From: Bacteroidales bacterium
GTDB taxonomy: Bacteria; Bacillota; Clostridia; Lachnospirales; Lachnospiraceae
NCBI GenBank assembly: GCA_023664535.1
Contig: JAMPFJ010000007.1
Coordinates: 1 to 64,000 of the forward strand
DNA length: 64,000 bases
Reading direction: 5' to 3'
Shown: positions 1 to 8,791 of the stretch, in pieces
Position numbering within the stretch: the stretch's first letter is position 1
Layout of the letters: the number at the start of each line of letters is the position of its first letter
Translations under genes and position numbers: made by a program
The notes under the pieces: model-generated
Seen by the model: only the letters and a program-made list of their open reading frames with translations
What the model was told of the DNA's origin: nothing
Databases searched by the model: none

Positions 1-2
1 AT

Positions 3-191
3 CTGGCTATCGAGCTTGGTGTCCGTAAACGTGCCCGGCAGGAGGGACTTGCCGAAGGGCATATAGAGGGACATACTGAAGCATGTATTGAAATCGCCAA
101 AAATCTGCTGGACGTACTGGATATTCCTACCATCGCACAAAAAACCGGACTTTCCGAAGAGGAAGTTAAAAAATTGTCTGAAAATGCTTAA
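3..191 (+). CDS. C-terminal fragment of a PD-(D/E)XK (Rpn/PDDEXK_2) family transposase/nuclease
   Basis: The reading frame is open from the window edge to TAA at 189-191, giving 62 residues. It ends in the charged Gly-Glu-Gly repeat tail (EGLAEGHIEGHTEA) and the closing helix IAQKTGLSEEEVKKL, both typical of the C-terminus of Rpn/PDDEXK_2 proteins. That family comprises recombination-promoting nucleases, often annotated as putative transposases, and is usually about 300 residues long. The nuclease core lies outside the window, so intactness cannot be judged. A hairpin terminator follows directly. Confidence 0.75.
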   Translation: MAIELGVRKRARQEGLAEGHIEGHTEACIEIAKNLLDVLDIPTIAQKTGLSEEEVKKLSENA

Positions 192-243
192 AACAGGGAG
201 CTGTCACATTAACGAAATTCGTAAGTGGCAGCTCCGTTTATTT
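191..243 (+). terminator. Intrinsic terminator after the PDDEXK gene
   Basis: An 11-bp stem (GGAGCTGTCAC at 197-207 pairing with GTGGCAGCTCC at 225-235, one G-U pair) is followed by CGTTTATTT. It begins right after the stop codon. Confidence 0.75.
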
Positions 244-373
244 CGGAAACAGAACGGACACGAAAATAATTTTCTGCTGGTATATGTATTCCTCCCCATT
301 CTTTCACTATCTGTCGTAACGGCTAAAAGGCGCCGGAGATGTCCGATGCCCTTTTTCATTTTTTCTACATTTT

Positions 374-431
374 TTGCAAAATATCCATGCCAAATTTATG
401 CTCTTACTCTATCATTATAGTTGGCAACCAA
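374..431 (+). promoter_or_regulatory. Promoter and possible operator for the XRE gene
   Basis: TTGCAA (374-379) and TATGCT (397-402) are separated by 17 bp. Just downstream, at 421-431, lies the palindrome TTGGCAACCAA, followed by AT-rich dyads before the ribosome binding site AAGGAGG. The palindrome position suits autoregulation by the downstream XRE protein (inference). Confidence 0.5.
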
Positions 432-455
432 ATTTAAATTAAGGAGGCTAAACTT

Positions 456-746
456 ATGAGGATGAGCAGATTAACAATGTATCCCTGTTTTGAAAACAGA
501 GACTATTATCTGGAGCTTGGCGAACATATCTCTTTTTATCGCCGGAGAGCACGTTTAACCCAACTTCAGCTGGCAGAAAAAATTCAGGTAGGGCGTTCCT
601 ATCTGAGCCGGATTGAAAGCAGCAACATCGTACAAACATTCTCTTTGGAACTACTGTTTAATATCAGCAGAGCATTGGATGTTCCGCCTAAATGTTTCTT
701 CGAACCGTTTCCGGATTCGAATGAGGAAAAAGAAAACGGTGTGTAA
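456..746 (+). CDS. XRE-family helix-turn-helix transcriptional regulator
   Basis: A 96-residue protein. Residues about 23-80 form a Cro/C1-type HTH, with the recognition region LQLAEKIQVGRSYLSRIESS and a following helix ending DVPPKCFFEP. No additional ligand domain is present, so it is a minimal DNA-binding protein. ATG at 456 is chosen because AAGGAGG lies 8 bases upstream; ATG at 462 would also be possible. It stands alone between the transposase tail and a convergent transporter gene. A TTGGCAACCAA palindrome in its leader suggests autoregulation. Its targets are unknown. Confidence 0.85.
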   Translation: MRMSRLTMYPCFENRDYYLELGEHISFYRRRARLTQLQLAEKIQVGRSYLSRIESSNIVQTFSLELLFNISRALDVPPKCFFEPFPDSNEEKENGV

Positions 747-938
747 AATCTAAATGAACCCCCCGGATACCCTGGTTGCCGGTTTCGGGGATATACCTTT
801 TTTACCTTATGCAACTTGATATCCTATTTCCTTTACTACCTCAACTGCCCGATTTTAACCTCCTATTTATACGGCTTCAAAAAACAGACACTGCTATTGC
901 AGCAAAGAACCGTACTATTTTGTTAACCCGGACAAATT

Positions 939-1352
939 TTATAGAACCATTATTAACGTTCCCACACTAATCAGCAGGCAGCCAATCAATGATTTGACGG
1001 TAAATTCCTCATGCAAAAATACAAATGCCAAAATCACGGTAATGACCACGCTGAATTTATCAACTGATACCACCTTAGATGCCTCCCCCTGTTGTAACGC
1101 CCTGTAATAGCAAAGCCATGACGCACCTGTCGCAAGGCCCGACAGGATTAAAAACAGCCAGCTTTTCCGGCTTATTCCCGAAAGACCGTTTTGTTCATGT
1201 GTGAGAAATACCATTCCCCACGCCATAACGACAACAACCATTGTTCTAATTGCTGTCGCAAGATTTGTATCCACTCCTTCTATACCAATTTTTGCCAGTA
1301 TAGATGTAAATGCCGCAAAAACCGCAGACAATAATGCAAACAAAAACCACAT
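939..1352 (-). CDS. Single-domain EamA/DMT-superfamily transporter
   Basis: A 137-residue, very hydrophobic protein with about five predicted membrane segments: an N-terminal segment from WFLFALLSAVFAAFTSILAK, then segments near residues 30-50, 65-85, 95-115 and 120-137. It matches one EamA repeat, including the typical WLCYYRALQQGEASKV motif. Most EamA transporters carry two repeats in about 300 residues. This is the half-size form, which probably works as a dimer (inference). The start is ATG at 1352, preceded by AAAGGTG. Substrate cannot be inferred. Confidence 0.85.
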   Translation of the reverse strand: MWFLFALLSAVFAAFTSILAKIGIEGVDTNLATAIRTMVVVVMAWGMVFLTHEQNGLSGISRKSWLFLILSGLATGASWLCYYRALQQGEASKVVSVDKFSVVITVILAFVFLHEEFTVKSLIGCLLISVGTLIMVL

Positions 1353-1443
1353 AACATTTCACCTTTCTAAACCGCACTGCAAATACTGAACATAAGCGGT
1401 TGTCTCCCTTTTTGTCTTCCTCTTCCCTATAAAAAACATTCCC

Positions 1444-2631
1444 TCATTTCTCCCCCAGCACCAGTTCTGCCAGCGTCTGCTTCACGCCGAACTCCGCACA
1501 CAGCTTCTCAATTTCCTCTCTCGCCTTCTCCCGCTTAGCCTGGGACACGCTTCCCTTTACCGCCCGAATCAGAATATTTTTCGGGGAATGAGTAAAATCA
1601 ATAAATTCCAATAACTGTGTCCGGTAGCCGCAGTACTCCAATACATTTGCCCGAATGGCATCGGTCATCAGCGCCGACACCCGCTCCTTGACAATTCCGT
1701 ACTTGGTCAGCAGCGATAAATCCTCGCTGTTCACCTGCGCATTAATTTCGTGCTGACAGCAGGGGACGGATAAAATAATCCCCGCATTCCAGGATACCGC
1801 ATTATAAAGGGCATAGTCCGTTGCCGTGTCACAGGCATGGAGTGTAACCACCATATCCACCGGTTTATTGGTGTGATAACCGTTGATGTCCCCCCGCTCA
1901 AAATGCAGATGTTCATAACGGTATTTCTCCGCTGTGTCATTACACCTCCGGATTACCTCCTCCTTTAAATCCAGTCCGGTCATCTGCACCCGGCGCCCCT
2001 TTAATTCCACCAGATAGTAATACAGAATAAATGTCAGGTAAGATTTCCCACAGCCAAAATCAATAATATGCAGCTCCTTATCCGGATAATCCTTTACCGC
2101 ATCCTCCACCAGTTCAAGGAACCGGTTAATCTGCTTATACTTATCATACATGGCACGGACCACTTTTCCCTCTTTTGTGAAAATGCCCAAATCCACCAGC
2201 GGCGGAATCACCGTTCCCTCTTTTAATAAATAATTTTTCTTCCGGTTATGGGATTTAAGCGGCTCTCCGTCTATGGAAATCCGCCTGTCCGCTATTCCCT
2301 TTCCGCTCTGCCCATGAAAAAGCAGCTTCCCTTTTTTCGTTATTTTAAAATCCCACTGCTTCCCCTCACCAAAAATATTCAGCTGCTTATAGACAGCAGG
2401 GAAAATCTTCCCTACCTCCCGCTCCAGTTGTCCGGTTTCCACATTTTCATGAAATGCCTGCTTATCGGTAAATCGCTCAATCTGATAAGCTTCCTTTCCT
2501 TTTAGCGCAATTTTTTGTATGACAATCTTTTTATATAAACACATCACATCCGCCGGATTGCTCAGAACCAGTTTATCCGGCTTTTTTGCCAATATATCGG
2601 AAATCTGCTTTTTTTCCTTTTCGTCCAACAT
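1444..2631 (-). CDS. Class I SAM-dependent methyltransferase (Methyltransf_32-like)
   Basis: A 395-residue protein. The second half has a class I methyltransferase fold: motif I HIIDFGCGKSYLTFIL near residues 190-205, an acidic motif II ending MTGLDLKEE, and VDMVVTLHACDTATDYAL, which is typical of the Methyltransf_32 family. The N-terminal 180 residues are a basic accessory region of unknown role. It follows the response regulator gene by 47 bp on the same strand and may be the last gene of that operon. The substrate is unknown; RNA or protein is likely. The SD before ATG 2631 is weak. Confidence 0.75.
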   Translation of the reverse strand: MLDEKEKKQISDILAKKPDKLVLSNPADVMCLYKKIVIQKIALKGKEAYQIERFTDKQAFHENVETGQLEREVGKIFPAVYKQLNIFGEGKQWDFKITKKGKLLFHGQSGKGIADRRISIDGEPLKSHNRKKNYLLKEGTVIPPLVDLGIFTKEGKVVRAMYDKYKQINRFLELVEDAVKDYPDKELHIIDFGCGKSYLTFILYYYLVELKGRRVQMTGLDLKEEVIRRCNDTAEKYRYEHLHFERGDINGYHTNKPVDMVVTLHACDTATDYALYNAVSWNAGIILSVPCCQHEINAQVNSEDLSLLTKYGIVKERVSALMTDAIRANVLEYCGYRTQLLEFIDFTHSPKNILIRAVKGSVSQAKREKAREEIEKLCAEFGVKQTLAELVLGEK

Positions 2632-2678
2632 CCCTATTCCCCTTTTTCTCCGTCTTCTTTCCTCTGGACACTCCGGCT

Positions 2679-3317
2679 CTACTCCTGTTTTTTCCCGGTG
2701 AGATAGTACACCGCCAATGCCGTCCGATGGGAGAGATTTTCTTTCGCCAATATCGCCGTAACATAGTTTTTCACCGTTCCCTCCGTAATAAAGAGCTTTT
2801 CCGCAATCTCCTTATTGGACAATCCTTCCGCCACTGCTTTCACCACATCCAGCTCCCGCTGGGTATACCCCTCTGCACAAAATCCCGCTGCCGCATTATC
2901 CTTTCCCTGTCTGGCAAAGCTTTCCAGCAGCTTTTCTTCCACCACAGCAGTCCCATTATACACTGACTTAATCATCTGCTTCAAGTGTTCCGGCGTATGA
3001 TTTTTCACCAGGTAACCTTTCGCTCCCATTTTCAACGCTTTCTGCACCAGTTCATCCTCATCAAAGGTGGTTAAAATCAGCACCTTTCCCAAATTATGCC
3101 CGACAATATATTCTGTTGCTTCTATTCCGTCCATCCCCGGCATTTGGATATCCATCAGAAATACATCCGGCGGATTCTTCTCTGCCAGCTCCAAAGCCGC
3201 TTTTCCATCCGCCGCACATCCCAGAACCTCAAATTCCTCATCCACACTCAGGATAATCCGCATACCGTCCCTGACAAAATCACTGTCATCCACAATAATT
3301 ACTTTAATCCGCTCCAT
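2679..3317 (-). CDS. NarL/LuxR-family response regulator of the exporter operon
   Basis: About 212 residues. An N-terminal receiver has an acidic pocket at VIIVDDSDF and phosphoacceptor Asp in VFLMDIQMPGMDG. A C-terminal LuxR-type HTH spans QRELDVVKAVAEGLSNKEIA through EGTVKNYV. The start is set at ATG 3317 because AGGAGG lies five bases upstream; an upstream in-frame start at 3347 has no such site. The gene follows the sensor kinase by 61 bp in one operon with the ABC genes. It is expected to activate the exporter promoter. The order is like LnrK of Bacillus subtilis, though genes there precede the transporter. Confidence 0.9.
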   Translation of the reverse strand: MERIKVIIVDDSDFVRDGMRIILSVDEEFEVLGCAADGKAALELAEKNPPDVFLMDIQMPGMDGIEATEYIVGHNLGKVLILTTFDEDELVQKALKMGAKGYLVKNHTPEHLKQMIKSVYNGTAVVEEKLLESFARQGKDNAAAGFCAEGYTQRELDVVKAVAEGLSNKEIAEKLFITEGTVKNYVTAILAKENLSHRTALAVYYLTGKKQE

Positions 3318-3378
3318 CTTTACCTCCTGCCTGAGCCTGCCGCTCATCCCGATATCAGTCCCTTTTCCACAGAAGCCG

Positions 3379-4524
3379 TCACCTGTCCTGTTTTTCCAGG
3401 GGAAACAGCATATTCACGGCAAAACCCGTTCCCGTATCAAAATCCAGAATCCCTTTAACCTCTCTCATCCTTCTGCGCATTCCCGAAATTCCCATTCCGT
3501 CTATAATCTCTCCGCAGCCGATTCCGTTATCCGTTACCGAACACCGGAATATCCGGTTCATCACCAGTATTTTTATCTCTATCCTCGAACATTCCGCATA
3601 TTTCAATGCATTGGTTACCGCCTCAACCGCATTGTCCAGTGCGATTTCCAGATATCTTTCCGGCACGGTTTCCAGGCTTCCCTCTGTCAGCAGCACAGCG
3701 TCTATCCCTGCCTGCCGGCATTCCTCACACAGCTTTTCCAGCTGTAACAATGCCAGCTTATATTTTTCCGGCCTTTCTCTTCTTAAAATTGCCCTTATTT
3801 CTTCCATCCCCACCCGCAGATGGTCAATTACCGCCTGAATCATTTCCCTGCTGGTGCCGCTGTCCTGCTCTAACAGTACCTTTACCGCCTCCAGCTGGTA
3901 AATAGAGCCGTTAATGTTATGCCCAAGCCGGTCATGCAGCGTCTGTGATAAATCCGTCCGTTCCTCCAGAATACGGTTTTCCGTCGCCAGAATACTTCTG
4001 TTCATCTCTTCTTTCCACACACGCTCTCTCTGGTGGATATTCTTTTTCATTTTTTCTTCCCGCACATTATTCTCCTTCACCTGCCTCCGATATGCGCCAA
4101 CCACCATATCCTGCTGGAAATAAATTACCCCCAGAAACAAACATACCAGCAGCCTTATTCCTACGGACAGCTCCATGGGAACACAGGCAATCAGTACCGG
4201 GAAGAAATACCATAAAAAACCGGCATGCAGACAGGATATCCCCTCATACAGAATAAACATCCCCAACAGAATATATTCCCTGCCGAAGCCCGCCACAAGC
4301 AGACCCGCCACAAGCCCCGCTGCCAGCAGGAAAAACCACTGTACCCGGAGGTCAAACAATTCTTTCATCACCATGCTTCCCAGAAAAAGCGCCAAAAGCA
4401 GGAGCACCCCGCCGGATGTCCCTGCTAAATCTCTCCGCACTACCGCAAGATATATCTCCATTGCCAGTATGAGCATGGTTTTCACAGTCAAAAAATAATT
4501 TTCCCTAATCTGCTCTTCCATCAT
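3379..4524 (-). CDS. Sensor histidine kinase (HisKA_3/DesK-like)
   Basis: 381 residues. Five or six membrane segments fill residues 12-137, a coiled linker follows, then the dimerisation/phosphotransfer motif LHDRLGHN with His197 matches the HDxLGH signature of the HisKA_3 subfamily. An HATPase domain has its N-box at ALDNAVEAVTNAL and a G-box at DNGIGCGEIIDGMGISGM. No extracellular sensor domain is evident, so it probably senses the membrane or the transporter itself, as DesK- and LnrJ-like kinases do (inference). It begins 11 bp after the upstream permease gene and pairs with the regulator at 2679. Confidence 0.9.
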   Translation of the reverse strand: MMEEQIRENYFLTVKTMLILAMEIYLAVVRRDLAGTSGGVLLLLALFLGSMVMKELFDLRVQWFFLLAAGLVAGLLVAGFGREYILLGMFILYEGISCLHAGFLWYFFPVLIACVPMELSVGIRLLVCLFLGVIYFQQDMVVGAYRRQVKENNVREEKMKKNIHQRERVWKEEMNRSILATENRILEERTDLSQTLHDRLGHNINGSIYQLEAVKVLLEQDSGTSREMIQAVIDHLRVGMEEIRAILRRERPEKYKLALLQLEKLCEECRQAGIDAVLLTEGSLETVPERYLEIALDNAVEAVTNALKYAECSRIEIKILVMNRIFRCSVTDNGIGCGEIIDGMGISGMRRRMREVKGILDFDTGTGFAVNMLFPLEKQDR

Positions 4525-4535
4525 GCCAAATCCGC

Positions 4536-5789
4536 TTACTCCTTCTGTTTCATTTTAAGACCTGCCGTTCCTACGCACAGAATGACAATCAAATATGCCG
4601 CTGTAATACATAATAACATAGAATATGCAGATTTGTCTCCCATCATCAACATTTCTGCTCCCTTTAAAAACCAGCGCTGGGGCATGAGGTTTGAAAGCAT
4701 CTTAATAGCCGGAGCGCTGCTTTCCAGCGGGAAATACAGACCGGCAAGCATGGCAGAAACACTCCAGACGGTAAATACCGCAAAATTTGCTCCCATCACA
4801 TCCCCCATTAACACTCCAACACACAGACTCAGCATATCAAAAATTACCCCCATGAGAAAGACCAAAAACAGATAGCTCCACATGCTTAATCCAAAATCCG
4901 GTTTTAACAGCAGCAGCATGAAAACCGCAATAATTCCGGTCTGTAAAAAGGCAATACCGACGGAGGTGACCAGCTTCGCCAGCAGATACTCATATCTGCC
5001 CGCCCTGGACAGCATAATCCGGGTATACACCTTGTTTTCCTGTTCCTCAATTACGGTATAGGCTATGCATACGCCGCAAAACAGAAAGCCCAGTGTAACA
5101 ATGGCAAAGGAATAGCCTACATGCTTCCTGCATTCTTCATATGCGCCGTCCAGTCTGACTTCATCCGTTCCGCTTATCGTCACCACCTGCTTTTTGGGTG
5201 CCGCCGATTTCACTGCCGAAAGTATATCCTTTACCTTTTCCTTATCCCCTGCCGATTGCACCGCCAGCCCATAGATTACCGAAAGCCGGCTCAACAGATT
5301 TTCTTCAAACAGCGCAAAACGTTCATCCTCCGATACACGATACACCTGAAGCGCCCGGCTCCAGTCACCCTGCTCCACCCCGTCGTCAAATTCCCTTTTC
5401 AGATACAGGATTACCCCTGCCCTGTCCTCGTAGGCATCCTTTTTCGCCTGTGCGAGCGCCTCGCTCTCCGTCATGCCCTCCGCCCTGCTCCTGCATACCG
5501 AAAACATTCCGGTTTCCGCCAGGCTTTCCAGCACATTATCCGACCACGCAGACCCCGCCGCATCATACACCTTTATGATATAGGTGGCAGTATCCGCCAC
5601 ATACACCGCCTTCGCTGCGGGATTTTTTAATTCCATCACGGTATTTCCCCTCCGGTTTGTCTGCTCCGTACCGGAGCTGTTCAGATTTAGGAGAAGCACG
5701 GAAACCATCGGCGTCACACAGAGGAAGAATAAAAAACCTTTATTCCTCAACAGTAATTTCATCTTCATTAACGATTGAAAATAACTCAC
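4536..5789 (-). CDS. ABC-2 type exporter permease (second permease)
   Basis: 417 residues. One N-terminal membrane segment (about 18-35), a large extracellular domain (about 60-230) and five or six C-terminal membrane segments give the ABC2_membrane_3 layout. Its ATG overlaps the stop of the preceding permease gene by 4 nt, implying translational coupling. The ATPase, two permeases, kinase and regulator form one operon. By analogy with LnrM/LnrN this is a drug, lipid or lipopeptide exporter. The substrate is not determinable here. Confidence 0.85.
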   Translation of the reverse strand: MSYFQSLMKMKLLLRNKGFLFFLCVTPMVSVLLLNLNSSGTEQTNRRGNTVMELKNPAAKAVYVADTATYIIKVYDAAGSAWSDNVLESLAETGMFSVCRSRAEGMTESEALAQAKKDAYEDRAGVILYLKREFDDGVEQGDWSRALQVYRVSEDERFALFEENLLSRLSVIYGLAVQSAGDKEKVKDILSAVKSAAPKKQVVTISGTDEVRLDGAYEECRKHVGYSFAIVTLGFLFCGVCIAYTVIEEQENKVYTRIMLSRAGRYEYLLAKLVTSVGIAFLQTGIIAVFMLLLLKPDFGLSMWSYLFLVFLMGVIFDMLSLCVGVLMGDVMGANFAVFTVWSVSAMLAGLYFPLESSAPAIKMLSNLMPQRWFLKGAEMLMMGDKSAYSMLLCITAAYLIVILCVGTAGLKMKQKE

Positions 5790-6880
5790 GCTTTTCCCCT
5801 CCTTTTTATCTTATCCGCCAGCATCGCCCCGGAAATGCAGATTACAATGATTCCCAGCATACATTCTATACAAACTCCGGTATAGTCGCTTTTTCCCATA
5901 CAGGAATACTCCACAAGTGTACGGTCAAGCCAGTAAATGGGCGATAACTGTTTTATCCATTCCGGAGTTGAGGAAAACATATAGGTTTCAAAGGAACCGC
6001 CTACAAATCCCATAAAAAATACAGCGGTAAATACCAGACCGATAGTAATGGCAAGATTATCAACGAGGTAAAACACAAACAGGCCAAATGCGTTTGCCGC
6101 CAGTATACCGAAAAACAAAATCAGAATACTCCACGGAATGTTCCCCCAGGTAATTCCAAACATCCAGGCGCAAAGCAAAACCGTAACCGCTATTCCGCCT
6201 GCCACCACAGCCGTACAGGAAATCCATCTGGACAGGAACAAACGCTGTACAGATACCGCTGACACCTGATATTTTTTGAATATCCCGTTTTTCTTCTCAC
6301 TGGATAAAACCCCGGAAATGCAGACAATACCGCACCAGATAAAATAGACGATATATACAATGCCATAATAATCCGTTGAATCAATCGCCGGCATATAATC
6401 CAGCTTTTCCACCGGCAGTTCCCGGAATCCCTCATCTTTGACTGCATCAGCAAAACTCTGCGGTATTCCCTCCCCGGCTTGGCTCATCACCCGGCTGATA
6501 AAATATTCCAGGGCAATTCCCTCCGCCTTATTGTCATCGGATTCATACAGACTGTACCTATCCTTTTCAAAAACCACGAACCCTGCCAGCCCGTTACTGC
6601 TCATCAGCTCCTCCGGCTCTCCCTCCGGATACTCGGAAAAAACAATTCCCGCTTCCTTTCCCGCCTCCTTAATCCAGTCGATACCACCTGCAAAAGCGCT
6701 TTCCTCCTCCATGCGGTACCCTGCCGAAAAGCTATCCGCCTTTTCATAGGACTTCATCAGCTCCTCAAAAGCGCTGGACAGTATGGCAATAACAAACACA
6801 GGTCCCATAATCAACAGCACAATTACCCATTTATTTCTAAACATCAGCTTAATGTTATTTTTGATTAAATAATACAGCAT
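5786..6880 (-). CDS. ABC-2 type exporter permease (first permease)
   Basis: 364 residues with the same layout as its neighbour: an N-terminal membrane helix (WVIVLLIMGPVFVIAILSS), an extracytoplasmic domain to about residue 170, then about five helices including GIVYIVYFIWCGIVCISGV and LAITIGLVFTAVFFMGFVGG. It starts 10 bp after the ATPase gene. The two permeases probably form a heterodimer with two copies of the ATPase. Confidence 0.85.
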   Translation of the reverse strand: MLYYLIKNNIKLMFRNKWVIVLLIMGPVFVIAILSSAFEELMKSYEKADSFSAGYRMEEESAFAGGIDWIKEAGKEAGIVFSEYPEGEPEELMSSNGLAGFVVFEKDRYSLYESDDNKAEGIALEYFISRVMSQAGEGIPQSFADAVKDEGFRELPVEKLDYMPAIDSTDYYGIVYIVYFIWCGIVCISGVLSSEKKNGIFKKYQVSAVSVQRLFLSRWISCTAVVAGGIAVTVLLCAWMFGITWGNIPWSILILFFGILAANAFGLFVFYLVDNLAITIGLVFTAVFFMGFVGGSFETYMFSSTPEWIKQLSPIYWLDRTLVEYSCMGKSDYTGVCIECMLGIIVICISGAMLADKIKRRGKA

Positions 6881-6890
6881 GTTCTCCTCC

Positions 6891-7652
6891 TCATTCTCCG
6901 TAATCTCTTAACCGTTTACCGGTAAGAATCAGAAATACCTCCTCCAGCGTAATTCCCTCTCCGTCCTCCTTTACCAGCCTTTTTAACTCCTCACCTGTAC
7001 CGCAGGCAATAATTTTTCCGTTATCCATAATGGCAATCCGGGTGCAGATTTCCTCTACCTCTTCCATATAATGGCTGGTATAAATCACCGTTGCGCCTTC
7101 CCTGTTTGACTGTTTAATCCTTTCCAGAATAAAGTTTCTGGACTGCGGGTCAATTCCCACGGTCGGCTCGTCGAAAATCAATAATTCCGGGTGATGCCCG
7201 ATGGCGCAGGCTATATTTAATCTCCTCTTCATCCCGCCGGAAAACTTTCCGGCAAATTCGTTTCTTTTCTCCGAAAGCCCTACATACTCCAGCGACTCCT
7301 CCACCGCCTGTTTTAACGCATTCCCTTTTATCCCGTACAGCGAGGTAAACAACTCCACATTCTCCCATGCCTTTAATTTTCCGTGGATTGCCAGCTCCTG
7401 CGGAATATAGCCTACCTTTTTGATAACCTCTTTTTTCTGTTTCAGCGGATTTTTCCCGAAAAGGCTGACCTCTCCGGCAGTCGGACGCACAATCGAGCAA
7501 ATCATATTCATTGTGGTACTTTTACCCGCCCCGTTGGGGCCCAGCAGACCAAAGATTTCTCCCTTTCTGATTTCTAAATTCAGTCCGTCTACAACAACCT
7601 TATTATCATATTTTTTCGTCAGCTCCGTTGTTTTTACGATAATCTCTTCCAT
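6891..7652 (-). CDS. ABC exporter ATP-binding protein
   Basis: 253 residues with complete ABC motifs: Walker A LLGPNGAGKSTT, Q-loop GYIPQEL, signature FSGGMKRRLNIA, Walker B LLIFDEPTVGID and H-loop TSHYMEE. The start is ATG 7652, where AAAGGAG lies 6 bases upstream; an earlier in-frame start lacks one. It is the first gene of the five-gene exporter/two-component operon and resembles CcmA/LnrL-type drug exporter ATPases. Confidence 0.92.
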   Translation of the reverse strand: MEEIIVKTTELTKKYDNKVVVDGLNLEIRKGEIFGLLGPNGAGKSTTMNMICSIVRPTAGEVSLFGKNPLKQKKEVIKKVGYIPQELAIHGKLKAWENVELFTSLYGIKGNALKQAVEESLEYVGLSEKRNEFAGKFSGGMKRRLNIACAIGHHPELLIFDEPTVGIDPQSRNFILERIKQSNREGATVIYTSHYMEEVEEICTRIAIMDNGKIIACGTGEELKRLVKEDGEGITLEEVFLILTGKRLRDYGE

Positions 7653-7797
7653 ATCTGTCTCCTTTATCTTATTCCGGCAGCAGGACAATCCGGCGCTATA
7701 GCTTTTCCCTGCCCGCACTTATTTTCCGTTTATCCGATAAGCCCATCTTACCAGTATTTCCTTTTCCCGGACAGTGAAAAAAGAAAGCTTTTTTATG

Positions 7798-7809
7798 TGA
7801 CAAAAGTCA
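7798..7809. promoter_or_regulatory. TGAC-N4-GTCA palindrome, candidate regulator site
   Basis: The perfect palindrome TGACAAAAGTCA lies in the divergent region between the ABC operon (start 7652) and the methyltransferase gene (start 7918). NarL-family regulators of DesR/LiaR type bind short inverted repeats of this size. Its location about 145 bp upstream of the ATPase start makes it a candidate site for the regulator encoded at 2679-3317 (inference). Confidence 0.4.
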
Positions 7810-7830
7810 TATTTTCCCCTGACAAACCGT

Positions 7831-7859
7831 TTGACGAATAGGAAATACCCCTATATAAT
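7831..7859 (+). promoter_or_regulatory. Sigma-A promoter for the 7918 gene
   Basis: TTGACG (7831-7836) and TATAAT (7854-7859) with exactly 17 bp between. The transcript would start about 50 bp before the start codon of the methyltransferase gene at 7918. Confidence 0.8.
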
Positions 7860-7917
7860 AGGATATTGCAAAGAAAAGAAGTTAACAATAAACAAATAGA
7901 CGGATAAGGAGACGGTT

Positions 7918-8787
7918 ATGTGGGTAGCAGACGGCTGGAAGGATTATGAAATTATTGATACATCGGAAGGGGAAAAACTGGAGCGCTGGGGCAGCTATAT
8001 CCTTCTGCGCCCTGACCCGCAGGTGCTCTGGAGTACGCCAAAGAAAAATCCGGCGTGGAAAAAATTAAACGCCCATTATCACCGGAGTAAAAAGGGCGGC
8101 GGCGAATGGGAATTTTTTGACCTTCCGGAGCAATGGTCCATTCACTATAAAGAACTGACCTTTCAGTTAAAGCCCTTCAGCTTTAAACACACCGGGCTGT
8201 TTCCGGAGCAGGCGGCAAACTGGGACTGGTTTTCCGAACTAATCCGCCATGCCCGCCGACCCGTAAAGGTGTTAAACCTGTTTGCCTATACCGGCGGCGC
8301 CACCTGTGCCGCTGCCATGGCGGGAGCAAGCGTTACCCATGTAGACGCATCAAAGGGCATGGTAACCTGGGCAAGGGAAAACGCACAGGCATCGGGGCTT
8401 GCCGATGCGCCAATCCGCTGGATTGTGGACGACTGTGTAAAATTTGTCGAGCGGGAAATCCGCCGGGGCAACCATTATGATGCGATTATCATGGACCCGC
8501 CCTCCTACGGACGCGGCCCTAAGGGGGAAATCTGGAAAATCGAGGAGAAAATTCATCCCTTTATTGCCCTTTGCGGGCAGCTGTTAAGCGATGAACCGCT
8601 ATTCTTCCTTGTAAATTCCTATACCACGGGACTGGCGCCCGCCGTTCTTGGCTATCTTATCTCTACGGAAATTACCGGAAAGCACGGCGGGTACGTGGAA
8701 GCGGAAGAGCTTGGACTTCCGGTTTCCGACAATGGTCTGATTCTTCCCTGCGGAGCCGCAGGAAGGTGGCAGATACCAGGAGGATGA
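7918..8787 (+). CDS. RlmI-like class I SAM-dependent (rRNA) methyltransferase
   Basis: 289 residues. The C-terminal two thirds match the Methyltrans_SAM/RlmI-like family: motif I LNLFAYTGGATCAAAMAGA, the SAM-ribose acidic motif THVDASKGM, and the catalytic-loop motif IIMDPPSYGRG. It lacks the N-terminal PUA domain of Escherichia coli RlmI, so it is a short variant. The target is probably 23S rRNA (inference). ATG 7918 follows GGAGACGGTT, and a consensus promoter lies upstream. It ends 4 bp before the cardiolipin synthase gene, so the two are probably co-transcribed. Confidence 0.8.
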   Translation: MWVADGWKDYEIIDTSEGEKLERWGSYILLRPDPQVLWSTPKKNPAWKKLNAHYHRSKKGGGEWEFFDLPEQWSIHYKELTFQLKPFSFKHTGLFPEQAANWDWFSELIRHARRPVKVLNLFAYTGGATCAAAMAGASVTHVDASKGMVTWARENAQASGLADAPIRWIVDDCVKFVEREIRRGNHYDAIIMDPPSYGRGPKGEIWKIEEKIHPFIALCGQLLSDEPLFFLVNSYTTGLAPAVLGYLISTEITGKHGGYVEAEELGLPVSDNGLILPCGAAGRWQIPGG

Positions 8788-8791
8788 TAAT

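Noticed and set aside
747..800. Terminator after the XRE gene
   Set aside because: CCGG and GGGG/CCCC segments can pair weakly, but no stable stem with a clean T run could be drawn.
3067..3747. 226-codon open frame antisense to the kinase and regulator genes
   Set aside because: Low-complexity translation rich in Ser, Pro and His, with no domain; it mirrors two clear genes on the other strand.
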